Below, one piece after another: positions 59,382 to 64,000 of a stretch of DNA of 64,000 bases. Location: the NCBI RefSeq assembly GCF_902150065.1, contig NC_043983.1, positions 18,303,321-18,367,320 of the forward strand. The letters run 5' to 3'. Source of the DNA: Myripristis murdjan. Taxonomy: Eukaryota > Chordata > Actinopteri > Holocentriformes > Holocentridae. The first letter of the stretch is position 1, and each line of letters begins with the position of its first letter. Position numbers and translations under genes: made by a program. The notes beneath the pieces were generated by a model. The model saw only the letters and a list, made by a program, of their open reading frames with translations. It did no database searches and had not been told where the DNA came from.

Positions 59382-59497
59382 TGGCACTGGGAAACTGTCA
59401 GTAATGCAGAGGTAAATTTTAAAAAAAAGTGGGTAAAAGTGGGTGGCACTGGGAAACTGTCAGTAATGCAGAGGTAAATTTTAAAAAAAGTGGGTGA
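59382..59497 (+). repeat. Recent tandem duplication, 63-bp period
   Basis: 'ggcactgggaaactgtcag' plus 'taatgcagaggtaaatttt', an A-run and 'gtgggt' occur at 59382 and again at 59445, almost identical (the A-run differs by one). Confidence 0.92.
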
Positions 59498-60279
59498 ACT
59501 ATGAACTCCAGTTTCCAGTCAAGATTATAACTAATAAACAAGAAATACCCTTATGATCGAAACATCAAAGCTGTATACTGGTTAGTATTATGTAGTATGT
59601 ATTTAGGTTGCCATGAAGAATATTAGAGATGGACTGATATATCAGCAGACTAGCTTTAAAAGCAATATCAGTACTGGTCAAAATAGCATTTTTACTTCTA
59701 ATATTTAGCTGTTTATAAATTTGGCATTTTTTTTCTTGCAGCGGAACAAAACAAGTATCTTGAGATAGACCTGTCTGAAAAGCTGGATGCATTTTGCACA
59801 GGTATTTGTACTACATATCACTTCAGAATCTGGTGTTATGGGTGACAAAATATTGGATATTGCCATCTGCCCCCCAGAAAATCAAATCATCACTTGGTAA
59901 AATTTGGGTAAGCTAAGCTTTGTTTAATCTGGTTGAGATGGTTTACCCTGCACTACATCCCTATTAACACACCAGGTCTTTTTTTTTTTTTTTTGATTGG
60001 AAGAGACAAGTGCAAGTAATGTTTATTTTTTATATGAATATTATGTTGCTGAGTAAAGTGCAGACAGTTTAAAGTGACTAAACTTAATGTGTCATGTTTT
60101 AGGAGAGGGGTCGGTCCCCTGCAAAGCCAGGAGTACATGTGTAAGAGAATATCACAGTGACACAAAGGGCAAGACTAATGTTTCATTGTCTCCCACTGCC
60201 ATCTACACCAAACACAGTGTGAACAACTGCACCAAATGTCAGACGGGGGCCCTGACCTACATTCATGTGTGCTGCTGAC

Positions 60280-61085
60280 ATGATCCTGAGCGGGACTCCT
60301 GCACTAAAGTTAACGGGACCGGGAGACGGAGCGGTTTCCCTCCACAACACAACACAACACAACACAACTCAGCTCCGCCATGCCCGGTGCCGTCGGGGGG
60401 CCACCGGGCAGGCTGGGCGTGTTTACAGGACAGAGACACATCAAACCACAGCGAGCGGCGGCCCTGCCCTAGTGCCTTGGCGCCAACCACCGGCCTTTAG
60501 CGGGCTGCAGTGTAGCGGCGGAGAGGCTGTGTGGGGAAATCAAACATGGGCGCCACCATCGTACAAAGATGTCACTTCCTAGAGCCATTACACGGTTTTT
60601 TATAAAGCTCGGATAGGTTTGGTCAGTGCAATAGCAGGGCATTTGTACATCCCTGCTACATTTACTCACGAACACTAATGTTATGTACTGTAAAGCGGTT
60701 CAAACAGTGAAGGGAGAGCATAAAGGCAGCAGGCCCCGTGGCCTGGATAAGCCATCCAGGGCAAATCTTGGCACACACAGTCCCACTGAACACACGAGCA
60801 TATTGTTCAAATTCCTCGGATCTTACCTTAAATCCACGCGGTGCTGTGAGGTTTATTCCACACGGATATCGGCCGTAGCTTAATTTCAAACATATGCATG
60901 TGAAGTATGGGCTCCGGTTACCCTAAATGATTAAAAATGTGTATTTTTTGTATCCCACCACAGTAGGAATCTCAAGGGTTGCAATCTCTCCAGTCTCCAG
61001 CACCACGGCACAACAGCTCTATTGTACCGCGCGTCCCGCAGGGTCCTAAACTCCGCCACTTTCCCTCGGTTTGGGTGCGCTCGAT
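60280..61085 (-). promoter_or_regulatory. CpG-rich promoter region and non-coding first exon of JADE3
   Basis: On the - strand, 'gcgtggatttaag' is followed by donor 'gtaagatcc' (exon edge at 60827), giving a non-coding first exon. CpG-dense DNA lies both in the start of intron 1 (about 60300-60560) and upstream (about 61000-61085, 'gcgcgtcccgcagggtcc'). A short (ACAAC)n array occupies 60341-60367. The precise start site is unknown. Confidence 0.5.
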
Positions 61086-61329
61086 TTCTACACTGCCTGT
61101 GGAGGGAATTTGTACCATCAACCAGAGATGCAGCAACAACTAGTAATACCTATCGACAATCGCCACAAATCAAAAGAAATTAATTAATCAATTCATTAAT
61201 CAATGTGCCCCCTTTCTTTTAATTGTGTTGTTGTTAAATTCTCTATTTGCTTTAATTTCTCTGCTTTATATTTTTGTCCTTTTTTGGTTGTCTGAGTACT
61301 AAGAAAGGCAGAAAGGCTCTATAAAATAA

Positions 61330-61375
<46 letters not shown>

Positions 61376-63331
61376 CTAGCACAATTGAATTGTTTCTATA
61401 TGAATTATAGTGCTAAGCAATATAGTTCCTGCATTAACTGACTGCTACACAACTGTCTGTAGAGTTGGTGATAATCATTTATGTGGTCATATACCCCTTT
61501 ATAGTCATTATAAAGTCATGAGTGTGATTTCTTCAGATATTTTAGAATGCCTTTTGATGTAAATGATTGTAAATGGAAAAAGATTCACAGTTGTACACTG
61601 ATAAAGAAAATGTGCTTTTATATAATGAAAAGCCCATCACAATCATTCAGTCCCTAAGTATTGTGTCAAAGGTAAAAGCTGTTCTGACTGATGCATCTGT
61701 CTAGACAGAGATGTAGATCAATACTGAATATGCTGTGTTTTCATCACGGGTGAATGAACAAGTTAAAGCAACACATTCCCATTTAGACTCACATAACCAA
61801 AGTCAAAACTCAGATTGGGTGTAAGTGAAGTTATGGGCCACTGCCTGGAATGACCAATCCCAGTTTAAGAAATAAAAACATGGTATGTTATTCATGTGTA
61901 GCTGAGTGGAAGCCAGTGTGTGCTTAATGATTTCAGCCATACAAAACCAGTGATTCATTTTGGGGATGTTTTAAAGAAATAATGTCACGAGCGAAACAAA
62001 ATTCTAATGTTTAAGCGTTGTTGACAGCATTGCAAACCCAACAAAAACAATTCAATAGACTGAAAAGACTGATAGTCATTTAGTGATATAAAGCTGAGCA
62101 GGTAGACTCTTTCTAAGTTTACCAGCTGACACTGGTGCAGACAAGAGTAGATTCACCATTTCAAGTGTAATTGTTCTGCAGGCATCTGGAGAAAAAGACA
62201 AGACTTTAAATTGTTTGTTATGCTAATAATGGGCCACCAAAATGCTAATTAACTGGCCGTCCTGCCAAGTTGGGATTAGGTAACTTCACTGTGATTGTAC
62301 TTTGGTGAAACTACAGTACTCAGCTCAAGTTTGTCATCACTGTTTTATCCATTAGCCTGGTAAAGAAAGGTTTTTCCGTTCGATTCAGTTTTAGAAAACA
62401 ACTGACTTTGGCTGGGTGAAGTGTGGAAAACAAAGTGAGGTGACACACAAAAGAGAAACTTTGAAGGATGATTTAAGAACGCTAATTGGTTTTCTATACA
62501 AAAACATTCACTGACAGTATAAAACAAGTGATATTACAAAATAAAATAAAAACGTGATTACAAGAATTTCCTATATTAAACCTAGCCATTAAAAAAAAAA
62601 AAAAAAAAAAAAAAGATCAATACATCTGTGCCCATTCTGATTTGGTCAAAATGGCTGGGTAAACCTGAATGAACAGCAAGATACACACATAAAGCTCTTC
62701 CCATACAATGTTTGGCCCTATTACATATTGACAAAGATGTAGCTATCACCTATACAGCAAGTCAGAAATTTACACATCTTAAGGAAAAACCAGTCATCTA
62801 TACCAAACACACAAATAAATCCTTAGAGGAAATAAAAATATTATTTTTATATATAAAAAAAGAATTCCCTCAAGCATTCTTGTGCTCACGGTTTTTCCAC
62901 TGTAACGATTATTTCACACAACAAAGAGAATAACGGTTCAAGTTACACTGAACTAAATTTACAGCCATAAAGCTACATTCAAATAATAGATCAGCAACAG
63001 AATTATAAAATACATTCATAGAAAATATAAATATTCACAGCACAAGTAGCAATTTCCATATGTTCAGTGGTTTACAGCAAATATTTTCTCTTCCTTGTCT
63101 TCAGAGGACAGAGGATAAATCTAAGAAATATGTAAAGTAATGGTTGATGTCAACAGTCTTATCCTTATCAAATCCCTTATTTAAAAAGGCATGGTTGAAG
63201 AGAGTTCTCCCAATTTTGAGATACAGGACAAAGGAGGGAAATAATCAAATACTACAGGGTACAGCCCTAACTGGACGGTTGGGGTTTAGAAAATGTGATC
63301 CAAAACCTGTTTGTTTGGATGCTGAGTGAAT
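61086..63331. other. Intergenic region and probable RP2 3' UTR
   Basis: AT-rich, with no recognised exon. It contains an (ATT)n microsatellite (61331-61374) and an A24 tract (62591-62614). The right half is probably RP2 3' UTR. I could not pick a canonical - strand AATAAA with confidence. Confidence 0.5.
61331..61374 (+). repeat. (ATT)n microsatellite
   Basis: About fourteen ATT units, uninterrupted. Confidence 0.93.
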
Positions 63332-63431
63332 TTACAAGCCCATCTGCATGTCGGCGAAGTTGAAGAAGTTGTCCACATCCCGAGAGGATGTATTTTTGTT
63401 ATCGGAAACAAAAACCTGAAAAACACAAATA

Positions 63432-63465
<34 letters not shown>

Positions 63466-63858
63466 TGTTAGTGGAAATTTTGCTGCAGAGAAGCTGTATT
63501 TATTAAAACTAGCAAAGACAGAGGCCATAAATAAGATTACCTTGGTCCCACTGAACACTTCATGGGCTATATTCTTGCAGGCTTCCACGACTCCATCACC
63601 GTTCAACTCAAGAGCAATAACTGGGCCTTGGGTGAAAATATATTGATGTCAGTATAAAACACAGAATACATTTAGGACATTATACGCTTATACCCACATG
63701 GAAAAAAATGACTGTAAAACACAAGGAGATTAATTCAGACTACCTTTAGTGATCCACTCCACAAGCCCCTCTGCGTTGTTCTGAAACACTCGCTTCACAT
63801 CCTCGGGTCGCATCGAGACTTCTTTAGTCTGGATCAACACGAAACCTTTGGCAGTTGC
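63332..63858 (-). CDS. rp2: RP2 (XRP2), ARL3 GTPase-activating protein, C-terminal part
   Basis: RP2 is the GAP for ARL3. It releases lipidated cargo at the base of cilia and is mutated in human X-linked retinitis pigmentosa. Three coding exons are seen on the - strand: 63858-63744, 63626-63541 and 63415-63332 (TAA). The frame is consistent: ATAKGFVLIQTKEVSMRPED, then VEWITKGPVIALELNGDG, then TKVFVSDNKNTSSRDVDNFF and the end NFADMQMGL. This is the C-terminal NDP-kinase-like (ferredoxin fold) domain, which has no kinase activity in the human protein. The N-terminal myristoylation site and the tubulin-cofactor-C-like GAP domain with its arginine finger lie beyond the right edge. Adjacency to JADE3 repeats the human Xp11.3 arrangement and supports the call. 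Truncation is due only to the window end. Confidence 0.93.
63433..63462 (+). repeat. A30 homopolymer in the last RP2 intron
   Basis: A run of 30 A on the + strand lies 17 bases from the last RP2 exon. On the gene strand it is a T-run directly upstream of the acceptor and serves as an extreme polypyrimidine tract. Confidence 0.9.
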
Positions 63859-64000
63859 CTGTGCAAGTTACAGACAAACAACATCAGGTCTTAAACATCA
63901 CAGATTTATAGCGAAACATCAAATATTTATATAGTCCTTCATTCACATGGACAGATAGGAGTTAAACTGTACAAAAAAAAAAAAAAGGTGTAAGAGTGAT

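Larger units (their letters stand above)
57776..60826 (-). other. 5' UTR remainder and first intron of JADE3
   Basis: The second exon extends upstream of the ATG to an acceptor at about 57786 (exon starts GATGCTACAGG). A 3 kb intron follows, up to a donor next to 60827. It holds a tRNA-like fragment, a 63-bp tandem duplication and a CpG-rich block, described separately. No coding exon is seen. Confidence 0.65.

Overview
The window is vertebrate nuclear DNA, most likely from a percomorph (spiny-rayed) teleost fish. Nine protein genes can be read exon by exon from GT-AG splice junctions, with one GC-AG exception. Introns are compact, and the interspersed repeats are of kinds widespread in teleosts. 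The predicted proteins align closely, from recall, with human and zebrafish orthologues.

Layout, left to right: (1) TOMM70, + strand, last nine coding exons, 401-5082. (2) A 3.9 kb spacer. (3) TBC1D23, +, complete, 18 coding exons, 8953-21046, with a long 3' UTR. (4) NIT2, +, complete, 10 exons, 23972/23993-28567. (5) A B7-family (ICOS-ligand-like) type I membrane protein, - strand, five coding exons, 29478-32840, tail to tail with NIT2. (6) GTPBP6, +, complete, 10 exons, 34226-37407, divergent from the B7 gene. (7, 8) Two tandem PLCXD1-type phospholipase genes, -, 37915-41692 and 45078-47519. (9) JADE3, -, complete, 10 coding exons plus a non-coding first exon, 52925-57775 (to about 61 kb). 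(10) RP2, -, last three coding exons, 63332-63858, running off the right edge. For every gene counted complete, the exon lengths sum to a multiple of three, which supports the models: TBC1D23 676 aa, NIT2 277 (or 284), B7-like 301, GTPBP6 535, PLCXD1 copies 314 and 326, JADE3 803.

The genes do not form one pathway. TOM70 (mitochondrial import), GTPBP6 (mitoribosome GTPase) and NIT2 (amidase) share a metabolic or mitochondrial theme. TBC1D23 and RP2 act in membrane trafficking, JADE3 in histone acetylation, and the B7 protein in immune co-stimulation. The order is of evolutionary interest: it joins genes that in humans lie on 3q12 (TBC1D23-NIT2-TOMM70), the X/Y pseudoautosomal region (PLCXD1-GTPBP6) and Xp11.3 (RP2-JADE3).

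I found no convincing undescribed system. The best leads are the paired PLCXD1 copies, one with an altered active-site motif; the B7 V domain lacking its usual F-strand cysteine; a well-bounded non-autonomous DNA transposon with 8-bp target duplications inside GTPBP6; a 40-bp near-perfect palindrome in another GTPBP6 intron; and several dispersed repeat families. No retroviral, LTR or Polinton-like element was recognised.
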